A DNA stretch of 64,000 nt from Halichondria panicea (taxonomy: Eukaryota > Porifera > Demospongiae > Suberitida > Halichondriidae): positions 1,312,001-1,376,000 of the forward strand of contig NC_087383.1 of NCBI RefSeq assembly GCF_963675165.1. The letters are read 5' to 3'. The notes beneath the pieces are model-generated. The model was not told the origin of the DNA. It searched no databases and saw nothing but the letters and a program-made list of their open reading frames with translations. Position numbers and translations under genes: made by a program. Positions 44,857-56,300 of the stretch are shown piece by piece (positions within the stretch are counted from its first letter, which is position 1; every line of letters starts with the position of its first letter).

Positions 44857-46447
44857 TGGTCACATTGCACGAATCACTACAAGTGTTGATATCACATGAC
44901 CACAATGACATTCGTATAGTTGCCGTTATCACATCTGTGGTGAAACCATCAGTCATAATAATTATGGTTTCAGTGACCATAGGCATTTCACCTGTACAGG
45001 GTTTCACCACAGAGAAGCCCTTGGTTTCACTATGTGACAGGCTCTGGGAAAACTAGTCTCCATCAGTCATAATAATTATTATGGTTTCAGTGACCATAGG
45101 CATTTCACCTGTACAGGGTTTCACCACAAAGAAGCCCTTGGTTTCACCATGTGACAGGCTCTGGGAAAACTAGTCTGGAGCCACCCATATAGACTAGAGT
45201 AACCAACTGCTTCATCCAAACTTTTGCTATTCCTAATTGAGTAATCTTGAGGGGCGCTTTTCTCATACTTTTTTCACAGCTTCGAGCTTCCAACACACAT
45301 AACTCGGGTATGAAACTAATTATGTGAACACTAAGCATAATTATAAGCATATCCGTCATTGTGTAGGTGATGCTTAATTTGTACATTAATTTATAATCAC
45401 CAAAATTTTAGCCTGCTCCAAAAGTCCCAGAGCCTATCACAATTATATTATAGACAGTAAGTCTGGTAAAGCCTGAGATCATAAGGGCCAATAAGCTGCT
45501 TGTGGCAAGAATTGTCATGTAATAACTAATTTGTTGCCTAGCATAGAAACCACTTGCTGCATGCATTATGATAGGAAAAAAAAGAATGATTTGGTAGTCT
45601 TGTCCTTTTTTGGTGGCACAATATTGTATAGTAACTGCATCGAGCTGCATATCGTAAATATCCCACAGGAACCACAAATACCGTAGTGAGTTTGATAACA
45701 ATTTAAAGTATTAGGTGGAGGGTGGGCTCAGGTCTCAAAAGGTCACTTTGCCCCAGTGCAATATACACATAATTATTATGGCACTGCTATTCTTTGCATG
45801 ATCTCAGAGGTCAAAAGGCAACAGTGACAATAATACCCACCTTAAATATGCTGACCCTGAAGTTACAGAACCAGACCCACCCCGGCCCCCACCCCCACAA
45901 AAACTTACCCTCCAGAACTCTATTATCTATGATCATATACCCATGTATGCATACACGGAGTGCTGATTCTTGAGTGAGTGGGAGAGTGAAATAAATTCCA
46001 CAATGTCAACTCCACATGCATGCACACCATGAAGGGACGTAACTTGCGAGACTAGGGGGGATGGTGTGACGTTTTGGAGGTTATGATTGTGTCTGCATAT
46101 TTAGGGTAGAATTTTCTGGCGGTTATTATTGTAAGATAACATTCCATACGAATCCAGGTCGATTAAAAACGTATTTTAATCGACCTGGATTCGAGGCTAG
46201 AAACTCACCATCTATATAGTACCGGAGTGTGCATGAATAGTACATGCATGTAGAGAGTAGAATTTAAACGTGGACAAAGTGCTAAAAATATAAATTTCTA
46301 TTTTTAGCACATTCGTCTTTCATGCACATTTTTGCACATTCTGCCCACAATGTGATTCTGATGTTTTGCTGTTGCATTTCCCTCTGGTTAAACGCCTTTA
46401 ATAATATTGCTGAGCCAGGCAAGTGTTTTTCTCAGAGGGGGCGATGT

Positions 46448-48105
46448 GCTTGAACTAGATTCCACACAAATTTTTGCACAATGTATGCATGGGTTGAAAA
46501 ATATAAAGTTTCGTAGCTGCTAGGTAACAGAATTTGATAGTTCATCGTGAAAGTTTTCGTAGGCTGGATTGTCTAATTCTCTTTCTGTGAACCCATGATT
46601 GTATTCATCCACACTGTTACCTGTGCCAGGAGTGCATTGATAATAACATCAATGACATTATAATCTATATAACTACAACATTGGGCATGGGGCATGGCCA
46701 GAATCAATGTAGATTTTATGTGATCACATAGTTACAATGTGATTGTACGAATATTGTATCCACCATAATGGCACCGTACCAGTTTGTACTCCACACGTTT
46801 ATACACCACTTAACTTACTGTGTACCTCTTTCTGTTTATGTCGTTTGATACAGGTGATGAGTCCCCCCATCACATAGCAGCCTCACCAGATGATAGACTA
46901 GTAGCTTCTTTACAGCTGTTGTGCCATGATATTTAGGTGTGTACCAGGAAGTGGTCTCATTACTTACCACATACTATTTACTTATTGTCAGCTATGCTCT
47001 AGAGAATTAACATACCAATCTCATTAGCAAATATGGCATGGGCTCGTATAACTACATGCATGTACATGTACTTACATGTAATTGTATACATACATGTACA
47101 CGCATGTATACAATTACATGTAAGTTATACTTGATGTCTTCGATCCCACTCTAAGCTGCTCAATGTACAAATTAACACAAAAGCTCATTCATCAATATTG
47201 CAAATAACCTGAAAACAATCTTGAGAGTCCACAGAGCTAGTGTCTTTTAATAATGTTTTATTGAGACACTGTTCAACTTGAGCTCTTGTTACTTCCGACG
47301 TTTCGGACAAACTATACAAACAGTAAGTGACATTTTGCGGACAACCATAATGGACTTACGTGTTGTGAATGTTAAAAGCTGCTAAAGTATTTCTCTTCAA
47401 TAACACCAGCCATACATCGTCTCCTTGCCGACAGTGACAGCTGCCAACCACGCGATTCTCAGAACTCACTGGCAACTCTCTGTCAGTGCATAAAAACATA
47501 TCAGGAGTATTTGAGATGATCATTATGATACGCACCGTTTCCATAGTAGCTCGTTTCGTCTGGTAATTTTCTCCACCTCAAATCTTGCGTCTAGGGAGGG
47601 GATATTTTGACTGCTCCTAGTAACCACCGGATGTTCTTGACGAGTGAGAAATCTGTCTAGCGAGGAAGTGGAATGATCTTTAGGTTTTTTGGCAGGTCTC
47701 TCTCCCTCAGAGATTGAACCAGCTGCCCTCTTGACAGGACGAGAATGCAACAGCACTGGGTTGTCCTTCCACTATTGCAAAAAATTTATAATTGTTTTAT
47801 AGCACATACTTTGTGTGTTTAACATACAGAGTAGAATTTAAATGAAGTAGTTGGATCACCCTCTTTTGAAGTAGAAGTATTGACAATCTTTACTGGCTAT
47901 AAAAGAAATGGTAATGCAAATAAAATTAGCAGCTATTAAATGTGCCTACGTGTCACAGGGACCTGAAAATAATTAGCTAGATATCTGCATTTGTACTGCC
48001 ATGATAAAGGTTAGAACAGATTACCTCGATTGGAGTGTTGTTACTGTCTGTGATTGCACTCCCTCTACTCCAAGACAGAAGAGAAGCTGAAAAACAAAAT
48101 GAAAA
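46448..48105 (+). repeat. Segmental duplication block D (source of block C)
   Basis: Contains PMS1 exons 6-10 and the TM/NPAY exon pair. It is judged the source because PMS1 continues intact into exons 1-5 beyond its right edge, whereas block C ends in foreign sequence. Confidence 0.8.
46520..46904 (-). pseudogene. NPAY-tail membrane-protein 3' end, frameshifted copy (block D)
   Basis: Tail exon 46620-46520 is intact (101 nt, ERELDNPAYENF..., TAG). The preceding TM exon, 46904-46819, is 86 nt instead of 87: one base is missing ('atcacatag' against 'atcaccatag' in block C), which turns the helix into Ala-Ala-Met-stop. The donor is excellent (A|GTAAGT). Either this copy is dead or there is a base error here. 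Confidence 0.5.
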
Positions 48106-50138
48106 TCAACAATTAGTTAAAATAATACTTCTACAAAATTAATGTGTACTTTGCTTGTTTTTTATCACACGATCGCCTGCGGACCCTGTTGCTCCGTCAC
48201 ACGACTCAGTGTTGTCTCGCTCCACCACTGCCCCCTCATCCTCGCTGCTACTGCTGAAATCTCTCTCCAATTCGGAAATATCCAACAGACTATAACGGTA
48301 GTCAGGCCCGAGATGTACGTCTGGCTCAGTGGGGGGTATGGGGGTGTGGTCCTCTTGGGAGAGGGTAATAGAGAGTGTGGGCTGCACCTAAAATTATAAT
48401 AATAGTAAAAAAAATATTGTACATACTTTAGAGATAGCTTTGTCATTCTCGTTCACAGTCGCTGTTGCATTAACGGGATTCCCTAGCAACTGGTCTGCTA
48501 TAGTATTAGCAACAGGTGAAGTGTCTCTATGTTGTTGAGGGACATCTATTCCACCATCTTGTATCGAGGAGTCTTTATTATTGATCTTTTCAAAAGGTCG
48601 ACCATCAACTTTGCGGCCAGATTGTTGTTGCTTCGTTGATTTTTTGGGAGAGTCCCTCTCTGGTACAGGTACCCTACACGGGCCGTATGCTTGAGTGAGC
48701 AAGGACGACAGGGTGCTAATTATAAAATCCTGCACAGGGTGAAGGGAACAATTCGGTCAATCAAAATAACATTATGTCATTGAAATTGGACCATTATGGT
48801 TTTATGTCGTACAATGTTGTGAAGAAGAACTTTTGTTTTGTTGGGCTCCAAGTTAACATCTACGTCCTCAGGCAACACGCTTATCATCACCACAGCAACA
48901 GGATGGTGACTGGTTTGGCTTGGAAACGCTTCTAAAAATGCTACACGTACAACCTGAAAATACGTAGGTGAAGGGGGAAACAGCAAAAAGATGAGAAACA
49001 AGTAATTGATTTGGAGTGGCCTAATTTAACAATCTAGCTTATGTATGTGAAGAATTATCGATGGATGAATAGTAATACTGATAAAAAAATGGACAAATTC
49101 ACATTCTCTTACCTTTGAGATAGCTTTGATGTCGACAGGCCGGCCATTCACCAGGATAATCATTCGGTCTGGTCTTGATCTTGTGACCAGTGATAAATCA
49201 GCGGAGGGTTTGGGCACGTACAGCTGTAGCTTCACCATTGGACTAAAGCACTGGTAATTAACAGGCATAAGGTTGTGACTCAGAACCGGACCAAAGATGA
49301 GAGACACGTTCGACTTGTGATCCGAGGCTTGCTCTTTATCCCATATTTTAATTTTGTTATGCTTCAGGGAGAACCTAACTCCAGGAAACGCAAGTCCAAA
49401 TGCGAGTAAGAGTTGCTCAATTTTTCTCAATTCTTCGCTGCAGTGCTTAGTGTTTTTATATGACTTCTTTCTCACAGGAAAGTTCTTGAAAAGATCGCTA
49501 ACGGCAATAGTTGTTCCAACACCCAGTGAGCTCGGTTTCTTGTCGATAACTTGTCCATTGTGGCCTATTGTATAAGTGGTTGCAATTTCGTCCTCTTTGG
49601 TAGCCGTGGTAATACACAGCTGTGCAGTATTGGCAATGGAGGACAATGCCTCTCCTCTGAAGCCATAACTGGTAAGAGAGGAGAGATCTTGGAAAGATCT
49701 GAGCTTGGAGGTGTAATGGGGAGCAGCCATGAGTGGAACATCACTCCTCTTTATTCCAGTACCATTGTCCCGAACTTGGATCAGATCAAGACCATAATTT
49801 TCCTGGAGAAGAGAAGCAAAATACAATAATTTATATCATCCTCACAATTTCGGACCTGAGAAAATAGGGGACGAAATGTAGCCTTACGGTTTCATAAATT
49901 ATTCTAAGCGTATGAAATAACCAAGTGGCGTTTTCAATTTCCGATACATGTACTGGTCTATAGAACATATCTAGATCTAGACTAGATACGTTCTTCCCAC
50001 ATTCACCAGTCTGACATCTACATTGGAGGTCTTTGCATCGAGTGCATTTTCCACTAGCTCCTTGACAACAGAATGAACTGATGTGATGACTTGAGAGCTG
50101 GAGATGAGCTGTATCGTGTCTCCAGTCAGCTTCTGCAT
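47185..50138 (-). CDS. PMS1: PMS1, MutL-homologue mismatch-repair protein (C-terminally short)
   Basis: MutL-family GHKL ATPase; in vertebrates PMS1 dimerises with MLH1. Ten minus-strand exons: 50138-50007, 49802-49113, 48953-48813, 48729-48427, 48387-48150, 48086-48025, 47896-47828, 47771-47536, 47479-47360 and 47311-47185 (TGA); phases match throughout, 705 aa. N-terminal ATPase motifs are complete: [50 protein letters not shown]; the transducer domain follows ([36 protein letters not shown]). The linker is acidic or basic and low-complexity. [20 protein letters not shown] aligns with the start of the human C-terminal domain (about 932 aa total), but the last 140-160 residues, including the FYGVADL and CXHGRP regions, are not found. 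A splice donor at 47208/47207 (CAG|GTTATT) could lead to unseen exons. Start codons of PMS1 and ORC3 are 183 bp apart. Confidence 0.85.
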
Positions 50139-50321
50139 TTCTTTTCATTTCCTGAAGAGTAGACGGGTAAAGATCTTCTTTCCAACAACTATTAAAATTG
50201 GGCATAGATAGAGACAATGGAACTGGAAGAGGAGCAAGTACCGACTTCCATGGTAAAGGGATGCTTTCTCTACAACCCTGGAGCTTTGAGTCAACCACAG
50301 CCAAAAAGAAAGAAGCAAAAT
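50139..50321. promoter_or_regulatory. Bidirectional promoter PMS1 / ORC3
   Basis: 183 bp between the PMS1 ATG (50138, minus) and the ORC3 ATG (50322, plus). It must contain both 5' leaders; no TATA box is evident. A replication gene and a repair gene share it. Confidence 0.6.
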
Positions 50322-53300
50322 ATGAGCTCAAGCAAAAGTAAGAGCATGCATCCCTGCGCTACCACATGGCCTTGTAGTAGATCTATAATGCCGTAGAAAT
50401 GAATAGTACGTGATTTTCTGCATTTTTTCTTTGTTGTAGATCACTTCATGAGGCTGCCCCTTGAGAGCGATAAAGACGCAGACAATCGCCACAAGGTGTT
50501 CGTGTCATGTTGGAGCGTCCTCAAAGAAAAGATTGAGGTAACTATGCGTTACTGTTCCCCCAGCCTCAAGTCATATAAATTAGGAGTAGAGCGTAAATGC
50601 ATTAGTAGCTAGACCTCCTACAGTATATATATACAATGATGCTTTAATGGGTGAACTGTTTTGAAGAATTGGTTGGTGCTAATAATTGAAGTGATGTACA
50701 TTGCACAATTTTAATCTATTATAATGCAATCTCTGCAGGTGGTTATCACTAGGCAACACGATAAAGTGTTTTCCAGCCTATTGGGATTCATTACCACTTC
50801 TGCCAGCCAACTGGACAAGCTCCACCTAGCAAGCATCTCTACGGAGATGTTCCGTCCCCCTAGGCTAGAAATACCAACAGCTGTACTGGTTGCCGGGGTC
50901 AATATGCCGGACCACGATGTTCAGTTTGAGCAGCTGAGGGTCATGATAAGGAACGTTGTTAGTCCACATGTGGTGCTGCTCAAGTCCACCAGCTGCTCAA
51001 CCGGTGAGTCACTCTATGATCAACTGGTTGCTATAGTACCAAAAAAGAGTGAACATTTTTGAACATTTGATTCATTCATAGTTTTGTGAGGAAAAAAGTC
51101 GTTGCAAATTATCGATTTGGACAACAGTGTTAATTTTACTGTTGTTGCATCCACACATGCAGGAATGAAAGCGACGATGAAAGATATCTATCTGCAACTA
51201 TCCAATGGAGATCAAGTAAGTTAAATAAAGTGTACATGCATCCTTGGCCTCATATATACATGTAGGTTAGTACTCACTTGCCGGGTCTCTAACAGTGAAT
51301 TTGTAATGGCTCTAGATATTTGTAAACCATAATTATTATGTCAATAAACAGTATATAATGTCACTCTTTATATATTTTGATAGGCTAGAAGATTATACTG
51401 TCATTGTTACAATGTTTGATAGGCTAAGAAGAGCTACTGTAAATGCATCTTTAGTTTTGAATTATCGATAATGCCGATAGAGATTGAGAGCTACGTATGT
51501 ACTAGCCTTTGTTTTGGTCAGAGTAAAGCATTATCTCCTGCTTTGATCTAAGCATACCATAAATATTCTGAAAGGTCATAAGGTCATCATGTGATTTTAT
51601 TAATTGAATTTGGTGTTCAAAATGTCTAAAGCTGATCGTCCCACTCCAAAGCCTCGTAGACAGACATCTAGTAGCAGTCCCCCCACCACTAGCTACACAC
51701 CTGTCAAAGAGTTGCCAGGCGACCTCACCTGCCCAGTATGTCAGGACATCATCAACCAACCCATGATGCTAGATTGCTGTGGCATGTATATCTGTAAAAT
51801 TTGTGTGGACAAAATAGTGAAATCGCCACTTGCAACTGGAAACCATTGTCCTTACTGCCAAAAGACATTTAACTACCTTCATAATCCAGCCATTCAACGA
51901 AGGGTCAACGCACTGCAGATGTATTGTCCTAATCACCTGCTGGGTTGTCAATGGATTGGGAGATTCGCCCAGATCGAAGATCATGTTGATAAGGCTGATT
52001 TACGTCCGGATAATAACTGCCAGTATCACCTAGTTCCGTGTAGTATTGAGGGATGTGCTGTCAATATACCACGATGCTCGAGACTTCAACACGAGAGAGA
52101 GGAGTGCGATTATCGCCAGTTTGTGTGTCCTTATTGCCAAAAATACAGCTCAACTTACACTGTTACGTGCAGAGAACATTTTCCAACTTGTTTGAAATTT
52201 CCGACGGCCTGTCCCAACGAATGTGGTATTGATCCGTTGCCCCGTGATGCTATTGAACGTCACATGTCCACTGAATGTCCTCTCCAAAATGAGGTGTGCG
52301 AGTATTCCCCCGTGGGTTGCTATGCCAGCAAAAAACGATGTGATATGTCAAGACACACAAAAGAAAATGCTTCTTATCATAATTCGCTACTGCTTAAAGA
52401 GTTTGTGGCATTAAAAGCTACAATGGAGGAAAAGACGAGCGGACTTCAGCAAGAATGCAATAAATTACGAGAGACAAATAAGAAGCTCAGTGCCGAAATA
52501 TGTCTACTTACGGCACAATCGTCAACTGTCAATGAAGAGGTACAAGATAAACTGGAAAATATCAAACGGAAGTATGCGACAAACAAAGAAACGTTAGACC
52601 AACACGATACAGCCCTGGCTAGTTTGAGTGAGACTGTCACTGGACTCGTACAAAACCAAAAAGCAGCAGCTGTAGAAGTTGATTCGTCCATTGAAGCAAG
52701 TCTCCACACGCTCACGGCGAATGTGCAACAAATACGGGAAGATATCCCCAACATCCGACAAGAAGTGGGTGTACAGCACCAGCAAACGACCTCCCTGCAA
52801 GACACTGTGGGGGGTATCAGACAGGACATACAATACATAGAGCAATGGATTTCACCCACACCCCCTTTTGCCTTCACGCTTGGCCGATACGCCGCTCACA
52901 AGAAAAACAAGACAGCGTTTTCAAGCCCCCCATTTTACACGCGAGTTCGAGGCTACAAGATGTGCATACGAGTCGACGCAGAGTCTGCGGGGGGTACCCA
53001 CGTGGGGGTCTATTGTTGTGTTATGCGCGGAGAACATGACAATCATTTAAAGTGGCCGTTTCGAGGGGTGGTTCATATACGGCTTCAAAATCACCTTGGC
53101 AACCACAATCATTTCAATCAAGTGATTCGTTTCGATGAAACTACCAGTGAGAATAGGTCAGCTCGAGTAAAGACGGGGGACAAGAACTATCTCCATGGTT
53201 ACTCGAAGTATATCTCGCACGGTGAACTGTTATTAGATCAGAGACAGACTCGACAGTATTTGAAAGGAGATGCTCTGGACTTTGAAGTCACGAAAGTAGA

Positions 53301-56300
53301 AGAGTTTAACTGATTTTAGTTAGATAATGTGATGCATAATTATAGTTAATTTTGTATCTCATACATGTACATGTACATATGTGTTTCAATTGGATATTAA
53401 TTTATTTTCGCTTTTAGTTATGAATTTGTATATTGGGAATTTTCGAATCATACCGTGTAAACGATATACTTAATATACAGAATGAATCATTTGGCCAAAT
53501 TAATGGGATTGTAAACTTGGTATCATTTCTATGTATAAAGTTCTAATTAACGATCAACCCCACCCCCTCCACAGAGAGCTGGACTGATGAGTGACGCTGA
53601 GGAGAGCCACACCCCTCATTATCAGCGTCCCTTGACTAGACTGCCCCTCTGTTCGATGGACGTCCTCTGTGGGTGGTACCAGACGTCATGTGACACCATG
53701 AGGGATCACATGACCCCCCAAAAGAAATGCCCGGACACTGGTATATATGTACAACTAACCCATTCTATGATTGCCGAGTGTCTAGTGTAGCTATCTATGA
53801 AGTTAAAATTATGGCTGTTCGAAGCTAGCGTTGTTATAGTGTGCACATTATAGAGCATTGTGGTATTATAATTGCTTCGTATTTTGTCCTTACAGATCTG
53901 AGACCCCCTGTGGTGATAATAGTGGAGGACTTTGAAGCCTTCAGTCCAGCTGTCTTACAGGACCTCGTAGCTTCAATCAGGTACACGTACGAGTATACGT
54001 AGCAGCTGCCTGTTTTAAGAAGTTACTGTCAAGTCCATTAATTGTAACAGCCACTGTATTGTAGATTGTGAGACATGAGTGCTTATGTAGTAGTTACAGT
54101 ATACTGTCCTTCAACCATTGGGGCTTATAATTATACAATTTATTTTAAGCAGTGTACTTGTATGTACAGAGCCTATATGGTGTGGTCCCACTGTGTACAC
54201 TGTTTCCATGTTTCCTTATTACTGTCTAGAATGTTTTGCGAGCATCAAACATGATTATGCGAATTTTGCGAGTGCTGCTCGCTTTGCAAAAATTAAATAC
54301 CTATACCAATACTAGTATGACATCACCATCTATGCCAGATAGCAAAAATTAAACCATTATTAAAATATTTTTGTGTGTGAGAATATTTAATTGGGCTATG
54401 AATATAGATTTCTTGACATGTCATTTGAAATCACCAACATAAAACTGGAGTACGAATACTTAAGGCTATAGGTCTCAGCATTCCATGTTGAAAATGAAAA
54501 GCATTATTGACTATTGTATGTACATGTAAACATTGATTCAAAGTTCGTTCAAGCGTGGTAATGTGGTTAGAGACAATAGCAGGTGTTGTATTATTGATGA
54601 CATCTCTACGTGTTTGACATTTATATTCATTCATTCATTCATCACACTATCACATTAATTGGCTAAAAATGTAAACGCTAGCTATCTATTATCTACTAGT
54701 CTAATAATTAAATTTTATTCTATGTCCAATTACTAAATGTTTACTGTGTCCACCTGATCAATGTCACATGACCTAGTGTATCTCCGACGACAAACATTGG
54801 GTCCACATTCTTCCCCCCTTGTGATTTGCTCCCAATTGTCGCTATGGAAACTACCGACGACTGACAGTAGAACTGGCCTATCTGAGTGACCTCTGTCCCC
54901 CTTCCATTGACTCCCCACACTTTAACAGTACCATCATTCGATCCAGTCACGATCTCCCCGCTTGGCGTGCTTGCTAGAGCATTAATGGCCGTTTTGTGAA
55001 CCTTCCTTTTCATGATGACTTGCTTTGCACTCAAGCTCCACACATACAGTACCCCTTCACTATCTGAAATCGCCAAGAACGGTAGATTGTCTAATTTGAG
55101 CATTGCTAGGGGCCAGGCTTTATCTCGATCACTTCCTAAGTCGATATTGAACTTTGTAGCTGTTGACGTCGATGTTGGTAGTCTGGCTGGGCCTGGCTTA
55201 ACATAGGGAATGTCCCAGCGACAGAGCTGATTGTCTAAACCGATGGAATACAAGACTGTTTGGCCTGCATTTTCAAACGCTACCATGTCCATCACCCATC
55301 CTTTGTGTGTTTCCATCCTGGTCCTCACGCGACTGTTGTTAGCAACAGCAGCAATCTGATTGGACCATGAGCCGGCGAGGATGCTATTTCGATCAGGAGT
55401 GAGGACCAGCTTGGATATTGGGTGTGGTCCCATCAGAGCACCGGATGTCACACTTGCAGTACTACTGGGGTACTCGTTCGGGGTGAATTTGTACGTTACC
55501 ATAACACCATCGTCTTTTCCGATTACAATCGTACCTTGTTGGGTTTTCTCTAAGAAGGAGACAAAGCAAACAGAGGTGATGGCTTTATCAGTGGCAGCTA
55601 CTGTGTACAGCTTCTCGGATGATGTTTGTCCGTCTCTACTTGTGATGTGCCAGATGATGAAGTTTCCATCTCTACCAGATGTCACCGCATAACTTTCTTG
55701 GTTGCTAATGAATACAGTGTCGCAGCACATCACCTCTCCAGTGTGGCCTTGCTCTTGGCTAATCCTTGTTAGCTTGTGAGGTTCATCTGATAACTGTGGT
55801 CGCCATAGTCGAATACTTCCGTCCAATGAGGAACTCAGGACTTCGTTGTTAACGGTGGTTGCTATAGAGAGAACTCGATCCGAGTGTCCAATAAGACTGG
55901 TGATTTCATTGGGTAGGAATGGTTTCCACACTCCTATTGTGCCGTCATCACTAGCTGTCATCAGAGTAATTTCTGATAGTTTCACTTTCGGTTTGGCGTC
56001 ATCATCAGCCACGGCGTCTGCCCAGTCGAAGCTTGCACCTGGCGATTTACAGGGAATATTGACTAGACAAGAATTTATTCTTTGTTTATGACAATACATA
56101 GTTGTGATTTCAATTCCTTTGCTTGTCCACACTTTTACAGAGCCGTCAAAACCAGCTGATACAATGCAGTCTCGGTAGAAAGAGACTGAGTTGATAGAAG
56201 ATGTGTGTCCTTTGAGTGTGGTTTTCTCTGTGCCTGTTTTGAGGTCCCATAGTTTGAGAGTAAAATCGTTTGAGCCAGTTACAAGTAAATCAGGATAGTC

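Noticed and set aside
51604-51621. Upstream start of the TRAF-like gene at 51604
   Set aside because: The codon there is TTG; the first ATG in frame is at 51622.
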